A DNA stretch of 64,000 nt from Ampelomyces quisqualis (GCA_018398575.1 JAGTXZ010000006.1:496001-560000); one strand, 5' to 3'; shown: positions 31,412-43,361, counted from the stretch's first letter. Translations and numbers: made by a program. Notes: generated by a model from the letters alone, not told the origin.

Positions 31412-33555
31412 ATGGTCGACACCGACTCCTCCCTCTCCTCGCCGCCGTCGACCGACGACGAAATGCCTGTTGATGCCACGTCCGCAAATGGCTCCAAGGC
31501 CACGCCACAGAAGAAGAAGCAGGGCAACATCTTGTCATTCTTTAAACAAAAAGACCGCTCTCCCTCGCCGCCGCGCAAGAAACGCGAGCCCTCGCCCGAG
31601 CATGTATATGTTCTGGAAGATAATCCAGACATTGCTGTACGTACTAGACGCGTCGGTCGCGTCCCGTCGCGACGTGATGCCCGCATTTACGCGGTCGACC
31701 CTTGCGCCCGTCATTTGCTAATATTTTGGGCATGTAGTTCATAGTCATGTTTCGTTCAAGGTTCAGCGATGCCTTTCCCCGTGGCGCGCCGCACGTTGGG
31801 CCCCAAGATGTCGAGCTCGGCGTTGCAGAGGGCACACCATCTGCAGACGTGGAAGGCTTGCTCTGCGCACTCCTCGGCCTGGTTCTCAATCGCAAGAAAC
31901 CTGTGGAGTCAGTACTACTCCAAAAAATCTAGAGCACACCGCCAGACGGGTCGCATAGATGTGGTGGACCCGTGTATAGCAATTGGCTGACGGTTGCGCG
32001 CGTACTACAGGAAAGGTCACTATGGCCGCGCCCTCGAAGAAAGCGTCCAAACACAAAAGGCACAGTGGCCACGAGCATGGGGCGGCAGCAATCCTCTAAG
32101 TGGCGGTCGTGGTTTCCAGACCATGACACCCCTCGAGCGCGTACGTTGAGAGACTTGAGGCTCTTCTGACCAATGCTGAGCGTATAATAGATTACCCTCC
32201 TTCACACTCTATCCCTCTGGTCCCTGAATCAAAATGAGCAAGTCAAAGCCATGATTGCCAATGCCTACAAGTCGCGGACTACCAAGGACAGGCTAGACAC
32301 CAACATTCCCTTGTCCGTGCAGCCATGGGGCCTCGATGGCGACAAGCGAAGATACTGGCTGGTCGAGGGGCAGAATGACACCCACTTTCGGATCTATCGC
32401 GAGACGGACCCACACAAAACCAAGAAGGTGAAGTGGTTCAGTGTTGCTGGTAATATTGAACAGCTGCGCGTCGTCGCAACCAAGCTTGAAGAAGAAGATG
32501 GTCGCAAGGAAGCAAAGGCCTTGGGCGAGCGGATGATCCACGCGATCCCGCGCTTCGAGGCCTCGGATGCGGCAAGTTCCTACAACAGCTACTACTAGCC
32601 TGTTTGCTAATTCAGATTGCAGAAGAGGAAGCGTCGTGAATACAGACTTCAGCGCAATGCGACTTTCACACGCCCCGACCCTGGCTTCTCACTTTACGAG
32701 GGCCGTACCCGCGGCAAGCGCCTCCGATATACGTATTCGGATGAGGAAGACTTCGATTCGGACAATGTCGGTGCTCGCCGCTCGACGCGAACATCAGGCA
32801 GGGAGACACCAGCCGTCCCATCTGGTCCTACCGTCACCGCCAGTGGCCGTCATGTGCGTTCCCGCGCTACAGGTCTCTATGGCGAGACATTGCTCAGTGG
32901 TCAGGTGTCAGACGGTGCCTCACCAGCGACAGGAGACTACGTGCGCTCTGATCTATCCGCAGAGCCAGAGAAGCCGAATGCGCATGGCCGGTCGACACGT
33001 GCCGCCAATCGAGGCAGCGCCAACGGGCGACCCTCTAACCGTAGACTTGACTCAGAGGACGAAGATGCGACGTCCTGGGACGGCGGAGATGAAGACGATG
33101 AAGAGCCGGACCCGATGGAGCTTGATGACGACGATGAAAATGAGCAGGGTGAGGACTCATCGGACGCGGAAGAGGAGCCTCAAACACTCATGGTCACTCT
33201 ACGGTACGGCAAACGCTGTGCGCATCACACCAATGGTCCCACGGCGGACAGCAGTTCTGTCGCAGAGGCGCCGATGGTGGACGGTCTCGACCGTAACGGC
33301 ACGCGTTTCAACGGCGCATCGCTTGCCATCTCCAGCGGCCCACAGCAGCCAGAGCAGCAGACCTCAGCCACAATGGAACTCCAACCAGCACCACCGACTC
33401 AGCGTGTCGCTGTGTTTTCTCGGGGACCCATACAAGGACTTGCTGCGGCCCAAATGGCTAACGGTGTTCCGCTGCCACCTCAACATGTTCTGGTTGCGCC
33501 TGCAGTCCAAGCTGTCCAGCTGCCGCAGCCGACACCCGCATCTCCCTGGCAGTAG
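31412..33555 (+). CDS. WHIM/DDT-like chromatin-remodelling protein
   Basis: Exons 31412-31636, 31738-31907, 32011-32140, 32191-32571 and 32623-33555 give 612 aa. An N-terminal disordered region contains QGNILSFFKQK, which resembles a PCNA-binding (PIP-like) box. A helical DDT-like region follows (FIVMFRSRFSDAFP ... EGLLCALLGLVL), then a WHIM-like segment: PLERITLLHTLSLWSL, then VQPWGLDGDKRRYWLVEG, the G-x-D-R-x-x-Y-W pattern of WHIM proteins. Next come KRKRREYRLQRNATFTRP and GFSLYEGRTRGKRLRYTYSDEE, conserved in fungal homologues. The C-terminal 280 residues are acidic and low-complexity. Such proteins (RSF1/ISWI-partner types) act in nucleosome spacing; that role is inference. Intron 4 (32572-32622) has a GCAAGT donor; it restores the frame and the basic motif. 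Confidence 0.75.
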
Positions 33556-33970
33556 ACTTGCCGTACCACAGGCCGAATACCTCATCCCTTGTAATGTCGT
33601 CCGTCGCTAGTGTTGCCTCGGCGTACCAAGTGGTGAGGAAAATGCATAGTTGTTTTTTTGGTCATTGTCACGTGTAGAGTCAAATGGATACCCATTGGCG
33701 TTGGGAGCATGGTGCCACAGCACACGGTAGATTTGCATGACTATGGCATATTTACCCCATCAAGAAGCATCGGTGTCTGCAAGCTCGGCCAATAACGCAA
33801 TGGCGGAAAGTGCGTCGCATGAGCAGCGAGGGTCATGGAGCAGTTGTTTTGATTTGGATTCAAAAGTGGGAGCCTTGTATGATGGTCAAAGTGATTTTTT
33901 TTTCAGCAGCATCGTCTCGTGCCATGCGCACTTGCCCGTCTCTTACTCTTACATTCGTTGTACATGTGCG
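33556..33970. other. Convergent intergenic region
   Basis: This lies between the stops of the chromatin gene and MMM1 and holds 3' UTRs only. A T-rich run occurs near 33900. Confidence 0.5.
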
Positions 33971-35597
33971 CTACTGAAACGCTGCCGGCGCCAATGCACC
34001 AGGCATACCCTTTTGTCCGCTCCACCCCTCGGCACTCGCTCCCCTGAGCGGCCGCGGTCGATTGATTCTACTGTTGTTACTACTACTCGCATCTCCCCGC
34101 CACCGCATCCCCATCTCGCTTTCCTCCCTACTACTCTGCGCGCGGCTCACGGCAGGTCTTTTACGCTCTCCCGCACGTATCTCTGCCTCGCGTAACTTTG
34201 CGCCCTCGGCTTCCAGAGTATTTGCTGGGGGCGGCAGTTGGGCGCGAAGAAGAGGAGGAGGAGGAGGAGGAGGAGCACGAGGGACAGGGAGGCGGTATGT
34301 ATGTTCGTCTTCGTCGTCGGGGAGTGTAGCTTCTTCTTCTAGGTGGTCTAACAAGACACGTCCTTTGTCGTTTTCATTCTCCATTTCCCCTTTGTCGGCA
34401 GCGACGTCTTCGGTGGCTCCACCCCGCGTGTTGTGTTTGCGCGGCCATAGCGAGGGGAGCACGATTTGTTGGAAGCGCGGCTCCACGGCGCGTTCGTCGA
34501 ACCAGGCGTGGACGCGGGCTTCGATGAGCTGTGCAATTTTGGGGACGTCTTGGAGGCGGGAGCGCGAGCCGACGAGGGAGCGCACGGAGAGATCGAGGCG
34601 GTAGTCGTCGAGGAAGGTGAATGCTAGGGTGGTGGGGCGGTGAGGGGGCAGGCCGGAGGAGGTAGATGGGCGGTCCGAGTCGGAGGCGGAGCTTGTGCGG
34701 CGGTGGGCCTGTTTGGAGGTGGTGGGGCTTGGTGCACATGTTGATGGGGGCGAGGACGAGGGTATGAAGGAGAGCGCGAGGGTCCCAGAGAAGCGCACGA
34801 TGCTGACGGCCAGGGCGACGGGCAGGACGGCGCTCATGGGCTTTGGCCAGTTGAGATTGAGCGTGGTTTCGACGCCGATTGTGATGACGTCGCTGAGGTC
34901 TACGTCCATGCGCGCTTGGAGGCGGCCTTCTTCTGGTCCTGTGGTGCCGGGGCCGTAGCAGAAGCCGTCTTCGGCGGGCAGGACGCGACAATTGCTGAAG
35001 ATGGGGAACTCGTCGCCCAGCGCAATCTCGGAGACTTTGATGGCGCCGATCCAGTCGGGCTTGCTGCCCGCGTTCAGCATGTCCGTCAAGGAGGCGAGAA
35101 TGGCGTCGTCTTCTCGCGCATCCGCTCGCAGCTGGGCGAGCGTCTGCGCAACGAGCACGTTGAACCAGTCCAGGCTCTCGGGCTGGTGGCCCTTGACATT
35201 GTAGTATGTCTTGGCGAGGATGGTGGCAATGCTGGGGCCTCCGCGGCTCTCCGCGCCCTTTCGGATGATGCTCCTCGAGTCTTTGTGGCGCAGCGAGAGC
35301 GAGATGGAGTTGGAGCGCGAGCGCAGTTGCTTGATCGACTGCTGGTGGGCGAGGGTTCGCGCGCGCCGCAGCGAGTTGAGGTGCAGAGAGCGGTCGTCGG
35401 CCGAGGGCGGCTCGCCAAAGATGAAGAACTTGATGAAGCAGAAGATCAAGATGGCGATGGAGAGCTGGCCGAGGAGGAAGCCCTGGGTGAAGGAGAGCCT
35501 GGGGGGGAGGGTTAGCGGGGGGCGGTGCGGGGCGCGCGGGGCGAGCGAGGCCGTACGATGAGCCTTGAGGCGCCGGCACCGGGGAAGGGCTCGCCAT
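33971..35597 (-). CDS. MMM1: ERMES subunit Mmm1
   Basis: Exons 35597-35557 and 35498-33971 give 522 aa. Mmm1 is the ER-membrane anchor of the ER-mitochondria encounter structure; its SMP domain transfers phospholipids. After a short luminal N-terminus (about 19 aa) there is one membrane span (about 20-42, GFLLGQLSIAILIFCFIKFF). The SMP-LTD begins near ESLDWFNVLVAQTLAQ and includes SNCRVLPAED and ETTLNLNWPKP, with VALAVSIVRFSGTLALSF, LDLSVRSLVGSRSRLQDVPK, and IEARVHAWFDERAVEPRFQ. A Ser-rich insertion interrupts the domain, as in other filamentous fungi. The C-terminus is disordered with PRAPPPPPPPLL. The first exon is only 13 codons. It shares a 214 bp promoter with the small gene at 35812. 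Confidence 0.97.
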
Positions 35598-35811
35598 GGT
35601 GAAGGGCGGTGCACGTGCTATCGGCTGGGCATGGTGGTGTTGTGCCCATGGTCTATGCAGCCCGGTGCCCATGCCTCGCACTGCCGCAGCTAGCTCGCTT
35701 CACCACGGGCGAAGCCGAGGACAACGCTATCGATAGGAGCTGTGATGCACTGCGCCTACGCCTACGCCCTCTCGCCCTGCCCAATCGTCCCTTCACTCCA
35801 ACGTCGCCCTT

Positions 35812-36078
35812 ATGGCCATCTTTACGAACGCCGTGCGCTCCCGGAGGCCTGCCAACGCCGCACGCGTCATCCGCTCCATCAAGAGCAGGTATCGCACGCA
35901 GGCTTTCCTGTTCCTGGCCTACCACTTCTTCTTGACCTCCTTCGTGCACCTCGACATCTTCATCGTATTCTTTGTCCTCGTCAGCAACTTCATGAACCGC
36001 CAGCAGGCGTTCCCCAGCCAACTGGTTTTGGATGCTCTGCGCATCTTACTGGACGAAACGAGCTTCATCATGCCTTGA
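35812..36078 (+). CDS. Small putative membrane protein, 88 aa
   Basis: A complete ATG-to-stop frame with a basic N-terminus (RSRRPANAARVIRSIKSRYR) followed by two closely spaced hydrophobic segments (about residues 31-45 and 47-61) and a short polar tail. The basic head and helical hairpin would suit a small organelle membrane protein, but I do not recognise a family. It is divergent from MMM1 with only 214 bp between starts, and its stop is 88 bp before the next plus-strand start. A chance ORF is possible, but hydrophobic patterning this regular is unusual in noise. Confidence 0.5.
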   Translation: MAIFTNAVRSRRPANAARVIRSIKSRYRTQAFLFLAYHFFLTSFVHLDIFIVFFVLVSNFMNRQQAFPSQLVLDALRILLDETSFIMP

Positions 36079-36166
36079 CTTCCGCACCATGGTACACCTC
36101 CGATTGGTCGGCACGTCCCCGCAAGATGCACAGTAGTCCACTGTCGCGCGACCCCGACTCATCTCC

Positions 36167-37350
36167 ATGGACTTCGATACGGCCAGTCAGAGCCTGTCGC
36201 CGGGCGCTGCGGCTCGCAATCCGTCCCTGCGACTGCCCGCGACCTGCGTGCCGCCTTCGGAGAACAATCCCCCCAAGCCATCCGTATGGGTTGTATGGAC
36301 TCCTCGATGCTCTACATGAGCGACAACGGCTGATCGAGTCGCCATAGGTCTTTGGGGCGACTGGCCACATGGGCCGATCTCTTGTTCGTGCGATCCTAGC
36401 TCATGGTGACCAATGCTCCGCTGTCGGCTGGACCCAAGAAAACACACCGGAACAGATGCACAAATGGCGGGACAGAAACTGCTTGGGCTTGCTATGCGAT
36501 GTTCGCGTCCGCGAGACGGTTGACCACGTCATGAAGAGGAGCATCCAACACTGGGGACGGGTCGACGTTATAGCCAACAGCACTGGATACGGTGTCATTG
36601 CGGCCTGCGAGGACCAGGACGACTACGACCTGCGGAACCAGTTCAGCACCAATTTCCTAGGCACTCTACACATAATACAGATCTCGCTTCCATACTTCCG
36701 TGAACGAAATAACGGCCGCTACCTCATTTTCTCCTCCACTGCTGGCGCGCTGGGAGTACCGGGCTTGGGACCATATTGTGCAACCAAATACGCCGTGGAG
36801 GGTTTGATAGAGTCGATGCTCTACGAGATAGACGTCTTCAACATCAAAGCGACTCTCGTCGAACCTGGTCATGTGCGCTTAGACGAGCCGGACGACAACG
36901 TTATCCCATCTAGTTATACTTCAGCGCCTGGAACAGGCCCACCAAAGCCTCGAAGATATGGTCACTTCTTTGTGAAGCCAAATCCTAGCGAGCCGTATGC
37001 CGGCCTGGCAAGCCCTGCACAACATGCGAGGAGGATGGTCCAGTGGCTCAACGACAGACAGCCGGTCAGCGCAGTCAAGAGCGCAGAGTTGGTGTGGCAG
37101 TTGGGACACTGTAGTTTTCCACCCCTCAGGTTGATTCTGGGGAGCTATGCGGTCGAGAGCATCAGAGACAGGATGAAGAGTATTACCGAAGAGGTACGTC
37201 TGATCAGCTGACAAGTCAAGGGCCCGCGCTAATCCATGTTAGATCGAAGACTGGAAGCACCTCTCTTTTCCTGTTAGCATGTCCCCTGAAGACGAAGCGA
37301 GTAGAGTGGAGAAAGAGGATGATATGGATGAAGGTCACGAGAACGAGTGA
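36167..37350 (+). CDS. Short-chain dehydrogenase/reductase
   Basis: Exons 36167-36292, 36348-37193 and 37243-37350 give 359 aa. A 40-residue N-terminal extension precedes the Rossmann motif VVFGATGHMG (about 42-51). Other classical SDR features are DVRV (acidic residue before the adenine pocket), DVIANSTGYG (NNAG equivalent, here altered), IFSSTAGALGVPGLG (catalytic Ser about 171-172) and YCATK (catalytic Tyr 185 and Lys 189). LVEPGHVR follows, the equivalent of the PG motif. This matches the fungal NAD(P) oxidoreductases that resemble 17-beta-HSD-type SDRs. The substrate is unknown. The acidic tail is encoded by the last small exon. Both introns are GT-AG with phase 0. Confidence 0.93.
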
Positions 37351-38205
37351 CGCTTGTCAAGTCAGTGTGTTGGAAGATACAAGACGTGGAGGATCACGCA
37401 AATTGAAAGCAGAGCGCTTCTGAACACTTCATCACCACTTTTATCTCGACACTCTGCGTAGCTGCCTATGCTCGTGAAAATGAGCCTCGACCCTAACGTC
37501 ACCATTCAGCCATGGTGTGTATCTTCCCCACTGACATATCTGCATTGATACCCACGTACAAGTCTACTGAACCATCTGGACACTAAAAGCATCACCGCCA
37601 GCGTCCCATCTCACCTCCTACAAAACCCCGCATCACCGCGCCGAGGAAAAAAACAAAAGTTTACACACTCTCGATTCCAAACCCCTTTTTTCCTTGCTCA
37701 AAACACACAGAAAGCTAAAGGAAAATGAACGCAGCAGCAGTGTTGCCATGGTTCATCCTCTCCCGCCCTTCGCACCCAGCGCCTCAAAGAGTAGAGTGAC
37801 GTATCTCAAATACGCCGCCGCATGCGCTGAATCAAGCGGTTCTGCACAGCGGTGGGGGATGCGAGAAGAGGGGGAGGGTTATGAAGCTGATGGGTATGGC
37901 TGCGGTTAAGGCGGGTAGTGTTGGTGTTGCGGCGTTATGCGAGTGTAGGCTGTTTTGCGAGGATTATTTGCCAGCGGCGAAGTCGTAGGTTACGCCAGGT
38001 GGGATGATCATAGCAAGTTTCGTCGCCATCGCGAGATGCACGTGTGTAGATGTGACTAACCGTGCGCTCCAAACTCGCTCGCTCGCAACGATAACATGGA
38101 ACGACTTTGCCCACTCCACCACCATGCCCAATCACCATTTCCTTGATTCCCCCCTACCCCTCTCTCTTTCCAGTCCTTTTCCTTGCCTCCCAAAGTCCCT
38201 GGCCA
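37351..38205. other. Convergent intergenic region
   Basis: An 855 bp gap between the SDR stop and the stop of the minus-strand gene at 38206. An ATG near 37481 followed by a GTGTGT donor could start a tiny plus-strand gene, but no downstream exon is convincing. It turns strongly C-rich after 38140. Confidence 0.4.
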
Positions 38206-39262
38206 TCAAATCTCTCTCTCCCCCGACCCCTCCTCCCCCCGCCACCAAACCACCCTCCCCACCCCCTCCCACCCCCCTTCCTTGACCCCACCACCCCCCT
38301 TCCTTGACCCCTTCCACCCTCCCCGTCCCTCGCTATCCATCCTAGGACACACCCAATTCAACCTATCCGCCCCAACCCTCCAACCCTCCAACAGCCGCTC
38401 TTTGACAGCCATTTTCTCCGCCCACGCCGCGTCAGATTCGTCCGCGCGTTTGAGCAAGACAGGGCGCGTGCGGAGCTGTGTTGGGTCCGAGGGGATGTCG
38501 TCTGGGAAGCGGGGGCGGAGGAGAAGGCACGGCGGCGGGGTCTGGGAGTCGTTTGGGGCGTTGCGTATACAGCGTGTGCAAGAGGGTGGGGTGCGGGAGC
38601 AAGGGAGTGCGAGGAGGGTGCATTGGATGCAGGAGAGGATGGTGGTGAGACGGGGAAGGGGGGGGTGGTCATGGTCGGAAAGGGAAGCGTTTGTGTTGGG
38701 AACAAGGGTGTGCGAATGCAGAGTTTGTGGCGCGAGAGGGTGGATGGGTTTCTCGACAGATGGTTTGTGCGTGTCGTTTTCTTCATCGTCCGCGTTCGTG
38801 GTATCGGATCCGTTGTCTGTGAAGCGTGAGCGTCCTCCGGGACATGGACTCGAGTATTCCTTGTCGAAAACACTCGCGCCTGAAAAGCATGTGTCTGTTG
38901 GCGAAACTTGGTATTTGTCCAACGTGCCAATGAATTCGCGTGGCGGCGTGACCGGCTCAACTCCCTCTTCCTCTTTCCCGCTCACAATCTGCAACTCCTC
39001 CAGCCAACCCGTAATGCGATTGACGTCGCCCTCCTCCTCTTGAACAACCTGCAGCCTCATTTTGACAAAGTAGATGTTGAGCAGCCCATCAAAAAGAGCA
39101 TACAAGTGCCCAAGCCACAAGGTGGGCGAGATAGGCCAGTGAAAAACCTACGGTGAGCGTGAGTACGCTAGCGCCGTTGGTGAGAGAGACGTTGAGAAAG
39201 TCAACGTGACGGGCGAATGCGGGGTCGATGATGTGACGGACGAGACGAGCTCGTTGATGCAT
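38206..39262 (-). CDS. Uncharacterised protein with clustered Cys motif
   Basis: Exons 39262-39152 and 39048-38206 give 317 aa. I do not recognise the family. Exon 1 reads RARLVRHIIDPAFARHVDFLNVSLTNG, a plausible folded N-terminus. The middle has a Thr/Ser/His-rich linker. A cluster CIQC, then LPCSRTPPSCTRCIRN (C-x2-C-x8-C-x6-C-x2-C) looks like a small zinc-binding or zinc-cluster-like element. After it comes a helical part (SDAAWAEKMAVKERLLEGW). The last 30 residues are Gly/Lys/Trp-rich, encoded by an imperfect tandem repeat. The intron boundary is my best estimate (103 bp, GTAGGT...CTGCAG). Confidence 0.6.
38268..38312. repeat. C-rich imperfect tandem repeat (about 20 bp unit)
   Basis: Two near-identical copies of a unit CCACCCCCCTTCCTTGACCC lie side by side inside the last codons of the minus-strand gene. 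They encode its repeated Gly/Lys-rich tail. Confidence 0.7.
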
Positions 39263-39627
39263 GGCGAGGTGGTATGTAGGTGACGCAGGATGGGTGGAAG
39301 TGTAGTGTGTCAGAGATTGGTGACACCGATGAACACCACATTAGATACCAGGACGAGGACGGAAGATTGAGTTGTGTACTCGTACTTTCAATTGAACTGA
39401 CGTCCCCTTCGCTGTCACATGTTCGGGGGCAGTGATCGTACCTTTACCACGAGAGCGCAAAGGTTTCGTACGTTCGCTCGCATGTATCTTGCACTAGCAC
39501 TGGGAGAAGGTACGGATACTGGCTTGGTATTGATCATCAAGACAGAGATATCCAACCTCAACCTCGGGGAGTTGTCAGACGTACCCGAGGGGTATAGCAC
39601 CCAAACTGCCTACCAACACTGATCCTA
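39263..39627. other. Intergenic
   Basis: The promoter side of the minus-strand unknown gene and the 3' flank of YPP1. No gene is recognised. Confidence 0.4.
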
Positions 39628-42600
39628 TTACAACACGAACCCACCCAGGCCAACATTCTTCCAACTTCTCACAGGATGTGTATCTTCTAATTCCACGCAC
39701 CACCATAACACTTCTTTGGCCTTTTCGATCTGTCCACTTTCTTCATAAGCCCTGGCCAGCGCATACCAAGCTTCGGAGTAATCCCACCCCGAACCAAGCT
39801 TTGTGAGGGTAGAAAGTAAACCAAACGCCCGATCGCGGGCAGCTAGCCGATTGAGGACTGGCGGCGACAATTGATTCTCGACCGACGGCGTATGTGATGC
39901 TAAATGCCTGGTCTTCTTGTCCAAAGTATCCGTTTGATCCAAGGGTAGGGAGGGAGAGGTTGTACAAGGCACGAATTCGGCTTGTGAGACCGGCTCTAAT
40001 GGTATGACTTGGCCGTAGATATCGAGCAGAATATTCGACAGGCCAACGATACCCGCTGGATGATCTGGAAAGTGAAGCAAGGCGCGCTCAAAGTCTGTCC
40101 GTGCTTGGTGGTGCCACGTTTGCGCAACGAAAAGTTCTCCACGCTATGACATGTTAGCAGACATAAAGACAGCTAACATGTTCGAGTGCTTACTGCAGTG
40201 AAAGCATCAGCCCACAATTCCTCGACACTCTTCCCGCCACCCCAGTCTTTCTCTGATAAAGATTTGGCTGTCGAGGACTCCTGTGACACTTCGATTTCGA
40301 GACCCTCGATCAATTTCATAGCCTCGGCAACAGCTTCTCTTGCATCTTGATACATGTGAGCTCGGGAGTATAGGCCTGAGATAAAAAGCCAAACGTCGAT
40401 GAGCAACGAAACTCGTTGTCGGCGTTCTTGTATCTTGGAGAATCGGGGATCGGCAGGAACGTAGTCTGCGTTTGGAAAAGGAACAGGAAGACGGACGTCT
40501 TGCTTGGGCGGCTGGTCGTCGTGATGAGGTGGTACAAAACTGTGATCCATGTTGTGCGGTATGGAACGCAAGGCGGGGTCGCCAGTTTCCGCCGAAGTGC
40601 GAGGGTTGCTTGAGCTGGTAGAACGATGGGGTGAATTGGGATTTGCAGTGTTATTATGGGTCTGTGTTCCGTTTGCGGTATTTGCTGGTAATGGAGGTAC
40701 CTCTGGTGCCTGGGCAGCATCAGATACTGCCCGTCTCCGCAGACTAGCGGAGCTTCGCTTTCGTAGCTTGCTAGGGCTGCGGCCGATGGTGCTATGATTC
40801 TCTTCATGCTTGTGGGAGTGGAATAGGTGATGGCGGTGGTGACCATTTCCATGTGTTGTGCCATCCTCTTCAGTGACCTGGATAGCAGGCGCTGCACCAG
40901 TCTGAGTCGCAGTGGTGGAGGCTTTCGAGCTGAGAACCGACGAGTTCCTCGCTAATGGCTCTTTCTGCGTGCTCTTGACGGTCCCGCGGCCACGGAATAT
41001 GCTTCCGCGTTTTGTCCCAGCTGAGCTTTTTGGCGGTGGCATGGTTGAACTCAACACGTCTGCTGCAGGCTTTTGCCGAGACGGGTCACCGTAGAGGCGA
41101 TGGTACAGGGCGAGCAGTTCATCGCAGCCATCGACTGCAGCGACTGAACCTTCCAAGGTTTCCATCAGGGTCAACTGTGTCATCTTGATCTGAAGTATGC
41201 TGCTCTTTTCGAAGCTTTCGAGGCGGTCAACGATGCCGTGATTGGGATCATTGGTTTCAAGGGCCTTGTTTAGGTGCTCGCTGCGGAATGCGTCGTGGTT
41301 TTGGGAACCAAAAAGTGTAGCAGGATCGCCAAACTGCTCAAACGCAGCTTCGCAAGCCCTTTCTGCAGCGATGAAGTCTGATCTCGAGGTTAACAGCAGA
41401 GCGAGCAAATGCCAAAGGGGTATCAGCTTCCGCTCCCGGCCAAATTCGCTCATGGTTCCGTTGGAGACAACACCATCCGTGGTGATTGTGGCCGACGTTT
41501 TCGAAACAGGTGACAGAGCGCGTTTGACTATTTTGATGGCTCCAAGGACGTCTCGCGTCTCAGCAAGTACCAAAGCCAAGGCGTACAGGGCTTCCACATT
41601 GTTCACGTGGCCGAGGGTGGGTGAGAGGGCATTCCGGAGATGCTGGACGGCTTTGGCCTGCAACACGGCTCGTTGGTCTACGTCGTAGGTGTATCGAGCC
41701 CAGTGCGCTTGGCTGATGCCGATAGCACAGTATGCTGCGGCCAATGCTGCAGGCTCGACCAGGGTATCGGTGGAGGCGACTGAGCCAGCATGGGAAGCTG
41801 ATCTGATGTGCTGCGACTGCTCGAGCCATCTCTCGATATTGTGGCCGATCTCCAAGGCTTTCTCGGCCTCGTGTCGCGATCCGAAGCGGCACAGGAGCCG
41901 GATCGCTTCCGCAGACGTTTGCAGCACGGTGCCATCGCTGTCCATGCCCTCGACGGCTTGGCCCGACTTCTCGACGCGGTCTTTGCCTCGAGTGACAATC
42001 TCGACGTATGACTCGTAGGCTTTGAAGGCCAGTTCGAACTCAGCCAGTGATGCGTGCACGATGAAGAGGTTGCGTAGGACTTGGGTCGAGTGGAACGTCT
42101 TGGTGGCTGCGCGGTAGAGAATCTGGGGTCATGTTAGTCGGCGTTGCTGGGGGGCCGCGACCGCAGTACGTACGTCGAGGACGGTCCGTGCAGTGCCCTC
42201 TTTGCCGCCCTCCCCAAGGTCCGCGTCGCGCCAGGTCGGACCGCACAGCAGGCGCCAGTTGTGCATGACCGAGGCGACCCACGCCTCGACTTCGTGGTTG
42301 GTCTCGCTGGCCTTGGGAAACGGCGTCTCGGTGATCAGCAGGGCCTCGTACACCGTCTCGACCCGCTTCAGCTCGGCTCGCTGGCGCAGGCGCAGGCCGG
42401 GCGGGGTGTCAAGGGGCGGCTTCTCCGCCGCGTCGGGCTCGTAGGCGAGGTTGTGGCGGAGGATGTGGGACAGCGTGTGGTAGTAGGCTTTCCAGGCCAG
42501 GCGGCGCTGGCGGGCTGCACCCGGCGCATCGGAGCGGCCGCTCGGGGCCGAGGCGTGCCAGTGCCGCGCCCAGCAGCGGTGGGTGCGCAGCGCGGCGGTG

Positions 42601-43361
42601 GAGTCGACGTGGCGGCCGGTGGCGGTGGACTGGTCGGACAGCTGGCTCAGGCGGGCGACGAGCTTCTCGGTCCAGACGGCGGCCTGGGCCGACTCGGCAG
42701 CGGCGGCCGGGGACAGCCAGGGCAGGGCGGACGCGTAGGTGGTGAGGGCGGCGGCCATGGCGCCCGTCTGTTCCTGCGCGCGGCCCTTGAGGTAGGCGCC
42801 CTTGACGACGCAGACGCGCGACCAGCCGCCCAGCGCCGCGCCGTCGCGCTCGCAGCTGGCCGCGACGGCGCCCAGGTCGTCCGGCAGCCGCGCGACGGCC
42901 AGCGCCGGCTCGTCCAGCAGCGAGTGCAGCCAGCCGAGACAGACGCGGGCCTGCAACGCCTCCTGGCTCGGCGCGCCCGCGGCGTCGACGGCCGCCAGGA
43001 GGGGCGGGATCCTCTGCGCGAGGCCATGCGCGGCGGGCGCGGCGGGCGCGGCGGCGCTGTAGGCTGCCATCTGCGCCTCGCAGCGCGCCGTGTTGGTGAG
43101 GCCTGCGTGCAATAACACATGCGTTAGATGAGAGCGGGCAGCGCGGGCGGCGCGGGCAGGGCACACCTGTGCGGTGCGGCGCATGCTTCTCCACCTTGCG
43201 ACACAGCTCGGGCACCTCTTCCCAGCGGCCGGCGCAGCGAGCGTCGTCCAGTTGCTGCAGGTAGCGCTGGGCCTTTTCGCCCTCCGCCTCAGGGGCATTC
43301 TGTGGTGCTGTCAGCCGCTGCGCGAGCCCCGCGGGCTGTCGACCCCCGTACTCACAACCAT
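39628..43361 (-). CDS. YPP1: Cargo-transport protein Ypp1 (TTC7-like TPR protein)
   Basis: Exons 43361-43356, 43299-43167, 43102-42174, 42122-40194 and 40143-39628 give 1,170 aa. Ypp1/TTC7 is a tetratricopeptide scaffold that joins Efr3 and the PI4-kinase Stt4 at the plasma membrane. Diagnostic N-terminus: YLQQLDDARCAGRWEEVPEL, then CRKVEKHAPHR. The middle carries helical repeats (EALYALALVLAETRDVLGAI), and a disordered Ser/His-rich insertion sits around residues 700-890. The C-terminal TPRs include WLFISGLYSRAHMYQDAREA, then GELFVAQTWHHQARTDFERA and WYALARAYEESGQIEKAKEV. The ATG lies in a perfect GCCACCATGG context but in a coding exon of only two codons. Exons 2-3 are GC-rich and produce long spurious frames on the other strand. 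It is divergent with RIX1 (294 bp). Confidence 0.94.

Noticed and set aside
34374..35681. A 435-codon minus-strand frame and plus-strand frames across MMM1
   Set aside because: They are shadow frames of MMM1, rich in Arg, Pro and His. The SMP domain and membrane span are in the MMM1 frame only.
42144..43215. Long open frames on both strands (up to 323 codons) opposite and beside YPP1 exon 3
   Set aside because: They are by-products of the very GC-rich coding sequence. The translations are Arg/Gly/Ala monotony without motifs, while the YPP1 frame carries conserved TPR sequence.
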